Notes: generated by a model not told the origin, from the letters alone. DNA of 64,000 nucleotides from Rhynchopus euleeides (GCA_963210315.1 OY723278.1:248001-312000), one strand, 5' to 3'; positions 28,255 to 38,950 are shown, counted from the stretch's first letter. Made by a program: numbers and translations.

Positions 28255-31071
28255 CTAATGCATCATGATCTCGACAGGTCTGTAATTCTGCTCGGCGATG
28301 TACCTCTTCAGCCGCGAGTACATCTGTGTGTGTGGGTGCAGATTGCAAACAGAGCAGAGGGACAATCTTCTCGTTCTACCCCCTTCGGGCGCAACCACCA
28401 ACATGAAGACTTTTGAAGAAAACACATCGACCACCTGCCCTCTCTTGATGTGATCAGTCCCCATCCACCTCTCACGAGGCAACCTGGGGATACAAGGAGA
28501 CAAGACAAGGGGGGTTGGGGGTTTCCATACGTCATCCATCGTCGGAGCGATGCCCTCCAGGAGGCGTTCCGCCTCACAGTAGTCCTCCTTCATGATGGCT
28601 ATGAACACGTTGTTGTGGTCCTCCAGCGGGTTGGCCTTCTCCAGCTGGTACATCCACTCCTCAGCCTCGAGCTTGGCCTTGCCCAGCACGTCGAACACCT
28701 TGATTGGGAACTCGGAGCGCTTGGGGAACATCACAGCGTCTGATACCCTCAGGATGAAGTGCCCTGCGGTGTCGCGCGCGACGAACGAGTCGGCGGTGCC
28801 CTTGTTGCCCGTCAGCCTGTTGTACCTCTCCAGCGCAACGACCCACGGCATCAGGCTCGCGGTGATGGTCACCTTCTTCATGCCCTTGCAACCCATGTGC
28901 CCCACCACCACCTCTCCTGAGGCACAGGCATACGACAGGCCCAGGGAGTGCCCGTCCTCGATGCGCTTCGACAGCCCCACCGCGGTTTGGATGCACGAAA
29001 TGCGGTGGTCTGTCACCGCCGAGTATGTGTTGAATGTTGCCAGCATGCGGTCACCCATGAACACCTCGCACACCCCCTTGTGCAGCTTGGCGAAGGTGTT
29101 GGCCTCATCCACGAAGCGGGAGTGAATCAGGAGGAACTCGTGCTCTGACTTCTCGCGCAGGATGGTGTGCCACTGCTTCACGTTAAAGTATGCAACAGAC
29201 ACGACACGCCGCTTCAGGCCGTCGTCGCTGACAAATGCCGAGCTGACCCTCCCACGGCGGTAGTGCTGCATCGCGGAGTCGTTGCTGCGTGAGGATCCAC
29301 GCGACCTGTTCGAGCGGCGCGACGGGGGTGGGACCGGGCAGACGTCGAGGTTGGTATCATCCGACTCCGTCTCCTTGACGAGGAGCACGCTCTGCGGCAT
29401 GTAGTTGCGGAACTCCATCAGGTTTTTAAACATCATCTTGAAGCTCTGCTGCATGGCGGCCACCTCGCTGAGGCGGGACGCCTCACCCTTCTCCGAGTTG
29501 ACACCCTCGAGGTTCATCACCGCCACCTGCGCCATGTCTCCCGCAAGGGTGTGCAGCGGTGCCACGAGGAACCGGGTCGACACCACAGAGACAATGAGCA
29601 GGACGGTCACGACAGACACCGTTACGCTGATCATAATGATGTACAGCTGCTTCACACGCTCGTCGGCATCCAAGCGCGCCTGGTTGCTCTCCTTCCTGAT
29701 GAGTTCCGTGGAATTGTCGATGCTGCCCACCACAGAGGCCCTGGGAACCAGCAGCGAGATGTACCAGTTGAGGTTGATGCGCCGGTAGTGCAACACAACT
29801 GTCCAGAACTCGGTGTCGTCGGCGTCCATCCACTCAACGATGTGACCCACAGGCGTCTCTTGATACCCGCCATTCGCAAAGATGGTCTTGGCGTGCTCTG
29901 CGATGGGGGAGGGGTCGGTGGTTCCCGGCAGCTTGTGGTCCGTCACATTCAGCAGCTTCGACATGTTCATCCCGTAGGCTGCGTTGAAGTAGTATTCATA
30001 CACACCCATCTCCACACCGTCCTTACAGTACGCCAGAAGCTTTCCCACCTCACCCCCTTTGCGGAGGTCCTTCTCCACGATGTAGGTGATGGACCCGGAA
30101 GGCAGGTCCTGCTGCTGCAGGAGGGTCACGAGGGTCTCGCCTGCGATGATGGAGGACACGTGTCCGACACGGTTCCCCTGTCTCGGGTACAGATTGAGCA
30201 TGTCCGGGTGCGTGTAGGGGTGGCTCAGGATGAACCACATTGTGGTGTACGCCGCCATCGCGGGGTAGAAGTACATCTGATCGGGAGGGATCAGAAAGTC
30301 GTCATCAGCTGCGTCACGCACATTGAGGATCGCCTCGTTCCTCATCTTGATGACGCCCTGCTGCTCAAACTGCCTCCGGTTCGTCTTGCACCAGCCATGC
30401 TTCCCACTTGCCAGTGTCAGGTCGCACGGGTCATCGGTGGGAATCAGCCTGCCAAGAGGGTCAGCCGCTGCTGAGTGGATGAAACCCCCGTTGCTGAAGG
30501 CCATCGTGTCGTTATTGCGGGTGTCGCTGCAGATGGTATCCCCTGTCGTATAGACGAGGAAGTATGTGATCATGCCACCCCACCCCAGCGTGTCGTTGGC
30601 TGTGAAGTCCAGCCCACGATCCGCCATCGTGTCGTGCGGGTGTGCCTTGCTCCACCACAGCGTCTCGAACATCAGATTGTTGACGCCCCTGTCCGCGATG
30701 GAAGCATACTCTGCGAAGAGCATGCTGCGCACACTTTCGTCGATAAACTTGGGGCTGGTGCTTTCATTGGGGTGGCGTGCATTTGCATACCGCACCATAG
30801 TCTTGATGGCGCGCTCCGGTCCTTCAAGCCACTCCGACACAGATGCCTCGACCCTCTCCAGCACAGAGTTCAGGTAGAGCGCTGACATATTCCGCACATC
30901 CGACTGCCCAGAGGACAGGCAGGTCTGCACGTATTGGTCCCCCTCGTCGCGCGTCTTCTTCAGAACATCGTTCGATGTGGTGACGGAAATGCTCCCGATG
31001 AGCGCGCCGGTGAACACAATCGTCAGCACAGACATCAGCACCGTCAGCGACTGGATCCCGAAGTCCACCAT
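28255..31071 (-). CDS. Receptor-type protein with degenerate nucleotidyl cyclase domain
   Basis: 938 residues from the ATG at 31071. A signal-anchor/TM helix at 10-30 precedes a roughly 440-residue extracellular part (N-glycosylation-type NMS, NES, NVT, NST sites; paired Cys), likely a Cache-type sensor. A second TM lies at 477-500, followed by a HAMP-like linker (FLVAPLHTLAGDMAQVAVMN) and a helix ending NLMEFRNYMPQSVL. Residues 621-800 follow the class III cyclase fold: VVSVAYFNVKQWHT, VFMGDRMLATFN, CASGEVVVGHMGCKGMKKVT. The first metal Asp is replaced (Asn630 region), and the Asn/Arg transition-state residues of the GDxVNxAxR motif are not present (ITASLMPWVVALER). It is therefore probably not catalytic, or acts only as a partner or sensor. 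Residues 815-845 look like a TPR-like tail. Confidence 0.75.
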   Translation of the reverse strand: MVDFGIQSLTVLMSVLTIVFTGALIGSISVTTSNDVLKKTRDEGDQYVQTCLSSGQSDVRNMSALYLNSVLERVEASVSEWLEGPERAIKTMVRYANARHPNESTSPKFIDESVRSMLFAEYASIADRGVNNLMFETLWWSKAHPHDTMADRGLDFTANDTLGWGGMITYFLVYTTGDTICSDTRNNDTMAFSNGGFIHSAAADPLGRLIPTDDPCDLTLASGKHGWCKTNRRQFEQQGVIKMRNEAILNVRDAADDDFLIPPDQMYFYPAMAAYTTMWFILSHPYTHPDMLNLYPRQGNRVGHVSSIIAGETLVTLLQQQDLPSGSITYIVEKDLRKGGEVGKLLAYCKDGVEMGVYEYYFNAAYGMNMSKLLNVTDHKLPGTTDPSPIAEHAKTIFANGGYQETPVGHIVEWMDADDTEFWTVVLHYRRINLNWYISLLVPRASVVGSIDNSTELIRKESNQARLDADERVKQLYIIMISVTVSVVTVLLIVSVVSTRFLVAPLHTLAGDMAQVAVMNLEGVNSEKGEASRLSEVAAMQQSFKMMFKNLMEFRNYMPQSVLLVKETESDDTNLDVCPVPPPSRRSNRSRGSSRSNDSAMQHYRRGRVSSAFVSDDGLKRRVVSVAYFNVKQWHTILREKSEHEFLLIHSRFVDEANTFAKLHKGVCEVFMGDRMLATFNTYSAVTDHRISCIQTAVGLSKRIEDGHSLGLSYACASGEVVVGHMGCKGMKKVTITASLMPWVVALERYNRLTGNKGTADSFVARDTAGHFILRVSDAVMFPKRSEFPIKVFDVLGKAKLEAEEWMYQLEKANPLEDHNNVFIAIMKEDYCEAERLLEGIAPTMDDVWKPPTPLVLSPCIPRLPRERWMGTDHIKRGQVVDVFSSKVFMLVVAPEGGRTRRLSLCSVCNLHPHTQMYSRLKRYIAEQNYRPVEIMMH

Positions 31072-32794
31072 TTTGAAGCAACCCCCTGCCCTTCTCTTTC
31101 AGCAACAGTAACTGTTAGAGATATCCCAACCAAACCGGGTTCCTACGCAGGGCCGATCGCCCTCACACAAGGACTCAGGCGTTGATCCCGCTTCTGTATT
31201 GTCGTCGGTAAGGATGTCACGGCAAAACAGCTCCCGACTTGGTTTGGGGATGGGGTGGGGGGCGAGTGTAGGAACAAGGGTCGATGATTGGAAACGGCGG
31301 TGATGAGACGAGCGAACAGAGTGCACAGGAGTGGATGTGATGCGAGACGAGACAAGAGGGGTGGGTGAAGGGGGGGCGTCGAGGGGAAGGGCAGGGGAAG
31401 GAAGACAGGAGGTCACAAATGAGCGGGTGGGTAGATGGGTGGGTGGGTGGAGGGGGGTGGGGGCGGTGCGTGCGTGCGTGTTGCTCGTGTCAGATTGGCA
31501 ATGCACAGAGGGAACCTTCCCGCAACGGGACGGGGGGGAACCCGGCACACACACGCGCCCCACCCTGGAAATAGTGTAAACGCAAAAGGCAGGGAGTAGG
31601 GTGTCGGAAGGTCAACACCCTACACTGCACAGCGGAAAGAATGAAGAACCTGTGTGGGAGGCAGTGGTGTGGTGGGTGCTTGAGCCAGCTAGCTATGAGG
31701 TGATGTGCACAAAAATTGGTCTTCAGCGTCTCGACTTGTCTCTGGGCCGCACACTTCTCCGGTTCCAGCAGTTTTGTCAAGAGCCTTTGCGGTGGTCTGA
31801 TCACGAAGACCACAAGACCTGGGCAAGGCTCAAACGTCAGCGGATGACGGAAGAGGGCCTTCCCCACAGCGCAGAGCACGTGGCGGAGTGCGGGTCGAAG
31901 AGCGCGCGACTGGGCAGGAGGCTAACAGGGAGGCGGCAAGGGAGCAGTCGTCGAGCAAGACATCGCAGTCTCGTTCAGAGCCCGCATATGCCATGCTGAA
32001 GACGAACCCTGCAATGGGAAGACGCAGGGTGGAGCCACCATCAAAGACGCGAATTTCCGGCAAAAAAGATCAAAAAGGACAAGTCAAAACAAGCCAAAAA
32101 AGTTAGCAAATAAAAAGAAAAGGCGTCGTTTGTGCGCCAAACCCGGAAAACAAGGGTAAAAGGGGGAATGGGCCGTGCCTTTTCGCCATGTTCCACTACT
32201 AGATGTGTCGTTGTTTGAAGCCATCCCCTACTGCCCTCTCGCCGAGGATCTTCGAAACCTGGGGGCATTACTCCCCATGCAGACGCGACTAGCACTGTGC
32301 ACAACAAGCAGCTATGGTTCACAACAACAAGAATACTACGAGCGAAACACTAACACTTGGCCTCATCTATGCTGTGAATGTTGCATTGGACGCTTTTCCA
32401 CCACGGAAAGGTTGTGCTTTCCGCCCCCTTGCGGCAGGAGCTGGCTGCGCGGGGGGGGAGCGGAGTCCGTGAAACCCCAGCTGACGCGGCTTGTGGCGGC
32501 GGACAGGTCACGCGTAATAAATCATGTAACAGAAGTCCTGCAGCTGTTGTGCAGGCGGCACGGGTCAGGGAACAAGGAGGTCAGTGATTCGCTTCGCTCA
32601 ATATGTGTGTTCGGCACAGAGCGAAGGGTCTACGGAAAAATACGTACCTTCACTACACACACCCGTTTTCGGTATTTGTGTGTCGGTCGCACCAAAGCGA
32701 GCTGATACACCCGACACGCACACGCACATCGCACAGATATACCGAAACAACTGGAAGACTTCTGGCTGCTTCCAAACGCCGCACAGCAGGATGA
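31072..32794. other. Intergenic region between cyclase-like and metacaspase genes
   Basis: Contains G-rich stretches (31250-31470, with GGGTGGGTGGGTGG near 31440) and mixed sequence. No gene is supported. It should hold the 3' UTR of the metacaspase gene and the 5' UTR of the cyclase-like gene, both on the minus strand. Nothing diagnostic of a spliced-leader acceptor was found just upstream of 31071. Confidence 0.45.
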
Positions 32795-35461
32795 CTACGA
32801 CGCACCGCACAGGGGGCCGAAGAAGCTGAAAGGAAGATCAAGGTTCATCGGCTTTGATGCTGACAGCTGCGGGTGCTGGTCAAGTTTCCGGTTCTTAATC
32901 TCGGCACGCATGTTGTCGAGAACCTCGCCGTAACGCAGAGAACCGGCGGAGGCGTGCATCAGGACAGACGCCAGGGAGGTAGAGCACGCGCCCCCTGCAC
33001 CCGCGGCTTTGTTGGGCAGGTCGAAGCGCTTCACATCCGAGACGTCTGCGCTGAGCTGTGCGTCTGTGCACCCGGAGATGAGCACCACGTCCGCATTGCA
33101 TTCCTGCTTCTTCCGAACCAGCTTCCCAGCCGCAGGCTGCAGGCACCGTGCGTTGCTGACACTAGCTGCGGCCACTGCTTTGAGCTCGAAGGGCAGGTCC
33201 ATCACTGTGCCACTGTGGCAGGAATCTATCACAGCTGTCATCCGCACACCTGCCGGCAGCGGGGCGACGAGGCGCGCAAAGATAGTGTCGTCAGTGATGA
33301 GCCCCGCCTGCTTGTGGTCCACAGGGCAGATCGCCTCGTCGAAGCCGTCATCCTCGTCGCCGTCCTCGTCGGCACTCTGCCCGCCGTGCCCCGAGTAGAA
33401 GAACAGCAGAGTGTCGCCCGGGAGGGTGTCCACGACCAGCCACCGGAAGGCACGCAGGATTTCCTCCTTTGTCGGGCGGTGGGCACCCTTGAACATTGTG
33501 TCATCGTCCACCAGCACCAGCTCCTCGTAGTTGCTGTCCGCCAGCCCCTGGTCCCGCACGAGACTCTGCATGGTGCGCATGTCGTTGACGCAGCCGCGGA
33601 GCGGCTTCTCCGACTCCATGTAGTTGATGCCCACAAACAGCGCCTTCACCTTGCCCTGTCTGGTGCGTGGAGCACGCTCGCGCACACCCAAGGCGCCGTA
33701 GAGGTTGAAGGGCAATGCGAAGCTCAGCTGCAGCGACGCAGACACCTGCGGGACCTGCTTGAAGCCCTTCTCCTTGAGCGAGGACTGCACCAAAGCAACC
33801 GCTTCGCCGAAGGGCAGGGTCCCAAGCGGGTGCCCCAGCAGCATGGATACCACTGCACCTGTGAACACACCACCGGGGCCTGGGAGGCACAGGGTGGCGG
33901 GCAGGTCGAAGCGGCGCAGCAGGTTCTGCACACTGCCAATCTGCTGCGCGTCGCTGCATGCCGACAGCAGCACGACGTCTGCACCACTGTACCGCACAGG
34001 CTCAGATTTGCACCTCCGCATGGCGCGCTTGCTGGGGGCTGCAAGCAGGGCCTGCATCGCAGCGTCACTGCAGGCAAGCTCGTAGGGCAGGTCCATGGCG
34101 CTGCCGCTGTAGCTGCAGTCCATCACTGCGGTGAGGCGCACGCCAGGCGGGAGGGGGGCGACGAGCTTGTCGAATATCGTGTCGTCTGTGATGGAACCAG
34201 CCTGCGTGTGGTCTGCCGGGTACAGGGTCCCATCGAAACCGCTTTCTTCATCGCCATCCGCATCGGCCACCCTGCCGGCACCGCCGGAGTAGAAGAAGAA
34301 AAGCGTGTCGCCCGCTCTGCTGTCGAGCGCCAGCCACCTGAAGGCCTGCAGCATTGCCTGCTTGCTGGGGTGCTGCACCCCTGGGATGTCGCAGGGCCCG
34401 TCCAACAGCACCAGCTCCTCATACCCCTCTGCCCCTGCCACAAGGTGGCGCACCACGTTGCGCATGGTCTTGGCATCGTTGACGCAGCGCTCTCGCACAT
34501 GCTGTTGGCCGTGGTAGCTGATGCCGATGTACAGCGCCTTGGTGCGGCCCTGCCCAGGCCCTGTGGCGCATTCGGCGGGGGCGGGGCACGGAGCCAGAGC
34601 CCTGCCCACAAACTCGAAGGGGGCCGCGAGGTTGAGGGGCACAGAGGCAGACAGCTGCGGCACCTGCCAGAAGCCCTTCGCCGTGATCTCCTCACGCACC
34701 TTGTGGAGCATGTCGATGTAGCGCAGCGACCCAGGGGGGTGATTCAGCAGCACGGAGGCTAGCACGTTGGTGAACACACCACCCTCGCCGCCAGGCCAGG
34801 TGCCTGCTGGCAGCCCGAACTTGCGGTGCGGATCCTGCACGACTGCGATGCAGTCGGTGTCGCTGCAACCCGAGAAGAGCACCACCTCCGCGTCACACTT
34901 GTTGGCAGCCTTCGCAACACGCATCGCGTCCGGGCGGTCGGGATGCAACAGGGCCACCTTCAGCGCGCTGTCCGTCGCCTGGAACTCATAAGGCAGGTCC
35001 ATGGCGCTGCCGCTGTTGCCGCAGTCCATCACTGCGGTGAGGCGCACGCCTGACGGGAGGGAGGCGACGAGCTCCTTGAAGATGACGTCGTCGGTGATGA
35101 ACCCCGCCTGCTTGTGGTCCACAGGGCAGATCGCCTCGTCGAAGCCGTCATCCTCGTCGCCATCCGCATCACGCACGCGAGTGGACATCCCCGAGTAGAA
35201 GAAGAACAGCGACTCCCCAGGGCTGCTGCCTGCCAGCCACCGGAAGGCATCCAGGATCGCCTCCTTCGTTGGCGCCCTGGCACCCGGCACCGCCGTGTCG
35301 TCACAGAGCACACGCTCTTCAAGCGCCTGCCCCGCACGCCTCTTCAGCACCTCACGCATGGTCCGCACGTCATTGGCAGAGTTGGTGCCCTCCCATGCCT
35401 GGCCTGTGTAGTTGATCCCCACGAACAGCGCCTTCACCCCACAGGGGGCAGGGGGAGCCAT
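32795..35461 (-). CDS. Metacaspase with three tandem caspase-like domains, two of them dead
   Basis: 888 residues from the ATG at 35461. An in-frame ATG at 35527 adds 22 Pro/Thr/His-rich residues, and residue numbers below count from that one. Three repeats of the type I metacaspase p20 fold start KALFVGINY (32), KALYIGISY (330) and KALFVGINY (628). Only the third has the catalytic dyad: His714 in FFYSGHGGQ and Cys770 in VIDSCHSGT. In the first, Met114 and Gly170 take these places (YSGMST; MDCGNSG). In the second, Gly416 and Ser472 do (YSGGAG; MDCSYSG). All keep the DADGDE-type acidic loop and the D(H)xQAGxITDD segment. Known metacaspases are Arg/Lys-specific cysteine proteases; pseudo-domains may regulate the active one (inference). 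Confidence 0.92.
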   Translation of the reverse strand: MAPPAPCGVKALFVGINYTGQAWEGTNSANDVRTMREVLKRRAGQALEERVLCDDTAVPGARAPTKEAILDAFRWLAGSSPGESLFFFYSGMSTRVRDADGDEDDGFDEAICPVDHKQAGFITDDVIFKELVASLPSGVRLTAVMDCGNSGSAMDLPYEFQATDSALKVALLHPDRPDAMRVAKAANKCDAEVVLFSGCSDTDCIAVVQDPHRKFGLPAGTWPGGEGGVFTNVLASVLLNHPPGSLRYIDMLHKVREEITAKGFWQVPQLSASVPLNLAAPFEFVGRALAPCPAPAECATGPGQGRTKALYIGISYHGQQHVRERCVNDAKTMRNVVRHLVAGAEGYEELVLLDGPCDIPGVQHPSKQAMLQAFRWLALDSRAGDTLFFFYSGGAGRVADADGDEESGFDGTLYPADHTQAGSITDDTIFDKLVAPLPPGVRLTAVMDCSYSGSAMDLPYELACSDAAMQALLAAPSKRAMRRCKSEPVRYSGADVVLLSACSDAQQIGSVQNLLRRFDLPATLCLPGPGGVFTGAVVSMLLGHPLGTLPFGEAVALVQSSLKEKGFKQVPQVSASLQLSFALPFNLYGALGVRERAPRTRQGKVKALFVGINYMESEKPLRGCVNDMRTMQSLVRDQGLADSNYEELVLVDDDTMFKGAHRPTKEEILRAFRWLVVDTLPGDTLLFFYSGHGGQSADEDGDEDDGFDEAICPVDHKQAGLITDDTIFARLVAPLPAGVRMTAVIDSCHSGTVMDLPFELKAVAAASVSNARCLQPAAGKLVRKKQECNADVVLISGCTDAQLSADVSDVKRFDLPNKAAGAGGACSTSLASVLMHASAGSLRYGEVLDNMRAEIKNRKLDQHPQLSASKPMNLDLPFSFFGPLCGAS

Positions 35462-35527
35462 ATGCACGTCGGCGGCCTGCTGGCTGGTGGTGGTGGTGGG
35501 GTGGTGGCGTCTGTGGGGCCCTCCCAT

Positions 35528-36397
35528 GGATGACGCTCACCCGACAGAGACCAGACCCGCAGGGAGGGTCAGGGGACACAACAACACGCGGCTCACAACC
35601 CAAACGCGGGGGGAGGTGGGGGGCCATTTCGCGGAGTTTGTTATCGGGATAGCTGAGCACGCCCCACTCCTGCGCCGGAGTAGCTGGGGAGGGAGCTCGC
35701 CATCACCTCGGAGCGGCGTTTCTGTTCCGCATTTTTCGCGTGTTTTTTTTCCGTGGGAAGCGGTGCAGGCATAGGCGCGGCAGCAGAACACAGGGAGAGA
35801 AGGCAACCTCGGGGTGGCGGGACCCGCCGCACCGCAGACTGGGCCCACCGTGGTGCGCCCGCCGCAGTGTCCTCGACAGTCAATCGAGAAGCGGGCCCCG
35901 AGGAGGGGAAATAAACGGGTTTGCCTTGAAAGGATAAACAACTCTCTGGGTTCAGACAGCACTGCCCAGCACTGCACAACTCTGAGCTCTGGACTCCTGC
36001 CTCAGCCCCCCCACCGGTTTTCGACATTACTCCCGTTTTGCATCGGGATCGTGCAAGTTGCAAACGGTGCGGCGTGTTCTTTCTGCCAGCAACCCGGCCC
36101 GAGCCACAGGCCGGGGGGCGGAGGAGGTGAACCGCTCAGCCTCCAGACGGGGGTAATTATATGCCCGGGAGGGGGACACCTGTTCGCGTGTTCTTGGGTT
36201 CTCCAGACTTCTCATGTGGTGCGCAACAAGGCAAGTGAACCCGCAGCCCTTCTTAGTGCAATGCGGCGAGCCTCTCTGTCGCCACGCACAGCGGGTTATG
36301 GGTTCAGCCGGATTCACGTGGACATGATTTACATCACCTATGACAGACAAGAGGCGTTGACTGTCAATGTCCGGCAGGTTCGGAAGGGGCAGGGGCA
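35528..36397. other. Intergenic region upstream of the metacaspase
   Basis: Mixed sequence with no gene. Presumably contains the metacaspase 5' UTR and the region before the minisatellite. Confidence 0.45.
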
Positions 36398-36650
36398 GGG
36401 GTGTGGGTGTAGGGGTGTAGGGGTGTGGGTGTAGGGGTGTAGGGGTGTAGGGGGGTGGGTGTAGGGGTGTAGGGGTGTGGGTGTAGGGGTGTAGGGGTGT
36501 GGGTGTAGGGGCAGGGGTGTGGGTGTAGGGGTGTAGGGGTGTGGGTGTGGGTGTAGGGGTGTGGGTGTAGGGGCAGGGGTGTGGGTGTAGGGGTGTGGGT
36601 GTAGGGGTGTGGGTGTAGGGGTGTAGGGGTGTGGGTGTAGGGGTGTAGGG
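36398..36650. repeat. GGGTGTAGGGGTGTG minisatellite, left part
   Basis: Degenerate array of GGGGTGTA / GGGTGTG units. The same array resumes at 39872-40057, directly beyond retroelement 3. The G-rich strand could form quadruplexes, and it resembles diverged telomere-type repeats without matching TTAGGG. Confidence 0.9.
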
Positions 36651-36802
36651 GAATTGGCTTGGTCGCAAGAGCTTGGCGGTGTGCATAGACGCTCACAAAA
36701 CCTCGTATAAAGAACAAAGGGAGGGGTTATCGGGAGGTTCATCCTACTTGTACTTACTAGCGGGGTTAGCCCCGGGCTGTGGTGTCACAGCCACGAGGCC
36801 TC
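36651..36802 (-). repeat. Retroelement 3 repeat B2
   Basis: 152 bp from GAATTGGCTTGGTCGCAAG to CCACGAGGCCTC, repeated at 37145-37296. It forms the 3' border of the element on the minus strand. Confidence 0.92.
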
Positions 36803-36976
36803 AGGAGGGAAGGTGGGAGGGAAGGCACCACGTGCCCATCCAACTATGTGTGAAAAACAAGCAAAAGGCGAGAAGTTAAGGGGGCGCAGAGACCCCAACC
36901 ATCAAGGAAAAAGCAGCAGAAAAGGTGCACTTACAGGAAAAGCAGAGGCACCACAAAAGGGTGGGTACCAGGGCGG
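36803..36976 (-). other. Retroelement 3 spacer between A2 and B2
   Basis: 174 bp of purine-rich sequence (plus strand) without a frame. It separates A2 from B2, unlike element 1 where they overlap. Confidence 0.7.
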
Positions 36977-37145
36977 GAAAAGAAGAACGAAAAGCGAGAG
37001 GCGAAGCGAGCGCGGGTTAGTGTAACCTAATTCAGAGGATGTGTGGATTCTAAGAAAGTAGAAGTCAACAAATCAAACCGGAGACACACCCGGTCACCGC
37101 CTTGGCTCCAAACTCCTGCCGATTCCCTTAGCTAAACACTCCGAG
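36977..37145 (-). repeat. Retroelement 3 repeat A2
   Basis: 169 bp from GAAAAGAAGAACGAAAAGCG to AAACACTCCGAG, identical by eye to A1 at 39703-39871. It abuts B1. Confidence 0.92.
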
Positions 37146-37296
37146 AATTGGCTTGGTCGCAAGAGCTTGGCGGTGTGCATAGACGCTCACAAAACCTCGT
37201 ATAAAGAACAAAGGGAGGGGTTATCGGGAGGTTCATCCTACTTGTACTTACTAGCGGGGTTAGCCCCGGGCTGTGGTGTCACAGCCACGAGGCCTC
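37145..37296 (-). repeat. Retroelement 3 repeat B1
   Basis: 152 bp, second copy of B. It ends just downstream of the RT-RNase H stop at 37317. Confidence 0.92.
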
Positions 37297-37316
37297 TCCG
37301 CCAGCCCCGTCGCAAG

Positions 37317-38891
37317 TTAGGAGTTGTTTAGGAACCGCCCCACCGCCAGTGACACTTCACGGAAATGTGAAGGTGTAGAAAGCTCGGCCTTGGAGACACG
37401 TGACGGAAGGTCGGCAGGGTTGTCAGCAGACTTAACATACGCAAGTGAAAATGAGGCTTTGAGGGACCGAAGCGTCTCCAAAGCCTGCACCACCGCGTCG
37501 TTTATGATTCGGTTCTTTATGCAGGACCTACGGCGGGCCACACCTAAAACGGTGGTGTTATCAATGAAGACAGAAAAGGAAAAAGAGGAAAAAGAAGAGG
37601 GGACAGAAGCCATCGTATTTTTAAAAGCCAGCGCTTCCAGCTGGTTGATATGGAGGCCGCGCGCCTGGCCTTTCCAAGCGCCGCCGACAATCGCAATCTC
37701 TGCCGTCGCATCATTAACTACCACGCCGCCCCAGCCGTCGAGCGAGGCATCCACAAAAACAGTCGCGCTCGGTGTCCCCGACACCACTCGGCACAGCGCT
37801 CTAGAAACCATCACCGCCCGCCTCCAGCTCGAGAGGGACGCGCGCACCGACGGGGGAACTGACACCGCGTCGTGAGGGTGCAGGATCCCGCGATTCATGT
37901 TGTTGGTAACCCTGCGCGCGTATTTCAAGGCGAACCAGAACTGGCCTGGTGAGACGCCTGCGATGGCACTCGAGTGCAAGAGCCGTCCCAGCGTTGACTC
38001 CACCTCACCTGCAGTGCACGACCCAAAATCCACGCCCCACAGTTTCTGCCGTAGGCGGGATGCCACCGCAACAGTCCCGAGGGTGTGGTCGAAGCGTACC
38101 CCAAGGAAGTCGTATACACGGGCCGCCGTCTCAGAATCCGAGTCCTTCCACGTCACCCCGAATTCAAAAGCCCTCGCATCCAGGAGGGCGGTCTCCCGTC
38201 GCACTGCGCCTTCTTCCCCGGAGAAGCGGATGTTGTCGATCCACACATGGGTCATGACGCCGCGCACCACCAGCTCCTCTCTGACGTACGCCGGGTCGCC
38301 GGCCATCACCCCTGCCAGGGAGTGCATCAGCTCAGGCGCGCAACAGTGTCCCATGGGGAGGCGCGACAACTCGTACCAGGAGCCGTCATCCGCCTGGAAC
38401 CGGAACAGCCAACGCGCGTCCGCAGGGACCTCGATCGCGAAGAATCCCGTTCTGAAATCCCGCAGGGAACTCACAGGCTCGTGAACGGCGTCGAGGTATT
38501 CAGAAATGTGCCCGATGGGCACGTCCGCCACATAACCGTCCCGGTCAAGCCTCTCGTTGGCCTGTTTTGTCCAGAGAATAAACCTCTGGCGCATCCCCGA
38601 TTCCTTCTCCTCCAACACGGTGAAGGGGACAGTTTCCATGAACCCAGGCCCGGTCGCCCGCTGCGCCACACCACATTGAACCAGCAGCCTCGCATGTGCA
38701 GCTTGGAATGCACTACGCCCGCTGGCCCAGTCACCCGACCCACACCCATCCAAGTCGGGGTAAAACGTCCGTTTCCACACCTCATCGAAGCGGCGTGCCC
38801 TGCTCGCCGACATGCGCCCCCTAAGCCCATCCACATCCATGGGGGTGATGGGCGTGACGTGAAGGGGGGAGTCCCGCTCCTCGGCGGTCAT
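37317..38891 (-). CDS. Retroelement 3 reverse transcriptase-RNase H
   Basis: 524 residues from the ATG at 38891, 60 bases after the recombinase stop. The same frame is open far upstream, through the whole recombinase and into A1 (about 39757). RT: LRDFRTGFFAIEV (motif A, Asp145), YELSRLPMGHCCAPELMHSL (template/primer region) and THVWIDNIRFSG (catalytic box, Asp219 followed by Asn). RNase H: VFVDASLDGWGG (Asp381), INQLEALAFKN (Glu419), VFIDNTTVLG (Asp444) and KSADNPADLPSR (Asp494), a full active site. No internal stop. It could be made by reinitiation at this ATG or by frameshifting from the upstream gene. Confidence 0.92.
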   Translation of the reverse strand: MTAEERDSPLHVTPITPMDVDGLRGRMSASRARRFDEVWKRTFYPDLDGCGSGDWASGRSAFQAAHARLLVQCGVAQRATGPGFMETVPFTVLEEKESGMRQRFILWTKQANERLDRDGYVADVPIGHISEYLDAVHEPVSSLRDFRTGFFAIEVPADARWLFRFQADDGSWYELSRLPMGHCCAPELMHSLAGVMAGDPAYVREELVVRGVMTHVWIDNIRFSGEEGAVRRETALLDARAFEFGVTWKDSDSETAARVYDFLGVRFDHTLGTVAVASRLRQKLWGVDFGSCTAGEVESTLGRLLHSSAIAGVSPGQFWFALKYARRVTNNMNRGILHPHDAVSVPPSVRASLSSWRRAVMVSRALCRVVSGTPSATVFVDASLDGWGGVVVNDATAEIAIVGGAWKGQARGLHINQLEALAFKNTMASVPSSFSSFSFSVFIDNTTVLGVARRRSCIKNRIINDAVVQALETLRSLKASFSLAYVKSADNPADLPSRVSKAELSTPSHFREVSLAVGRFLNNS

Positions 38892-38950
38892 CGGCAAGCG
38901 CGTCTTGCTGGCCCGGCGCGTGACGCTGTGCCCCCTCCACGGACCACTCT

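Noticed and set aside
32873..34762. 629-codon open frame on the plus strand, antisense to the metacaspase
   Set aside because: It mirrors the three-domain repeat of the real gene in a fixed antisense register. Its length follows from GC-rich codons, and no domain is recognisable.
36338..36742. His-Pro-Tyr-Thr-rich frames across the minisatellite (also 39854-40351)
   Set aside because: They are translations of the GGGTGTAG array, and several frames are equally open.
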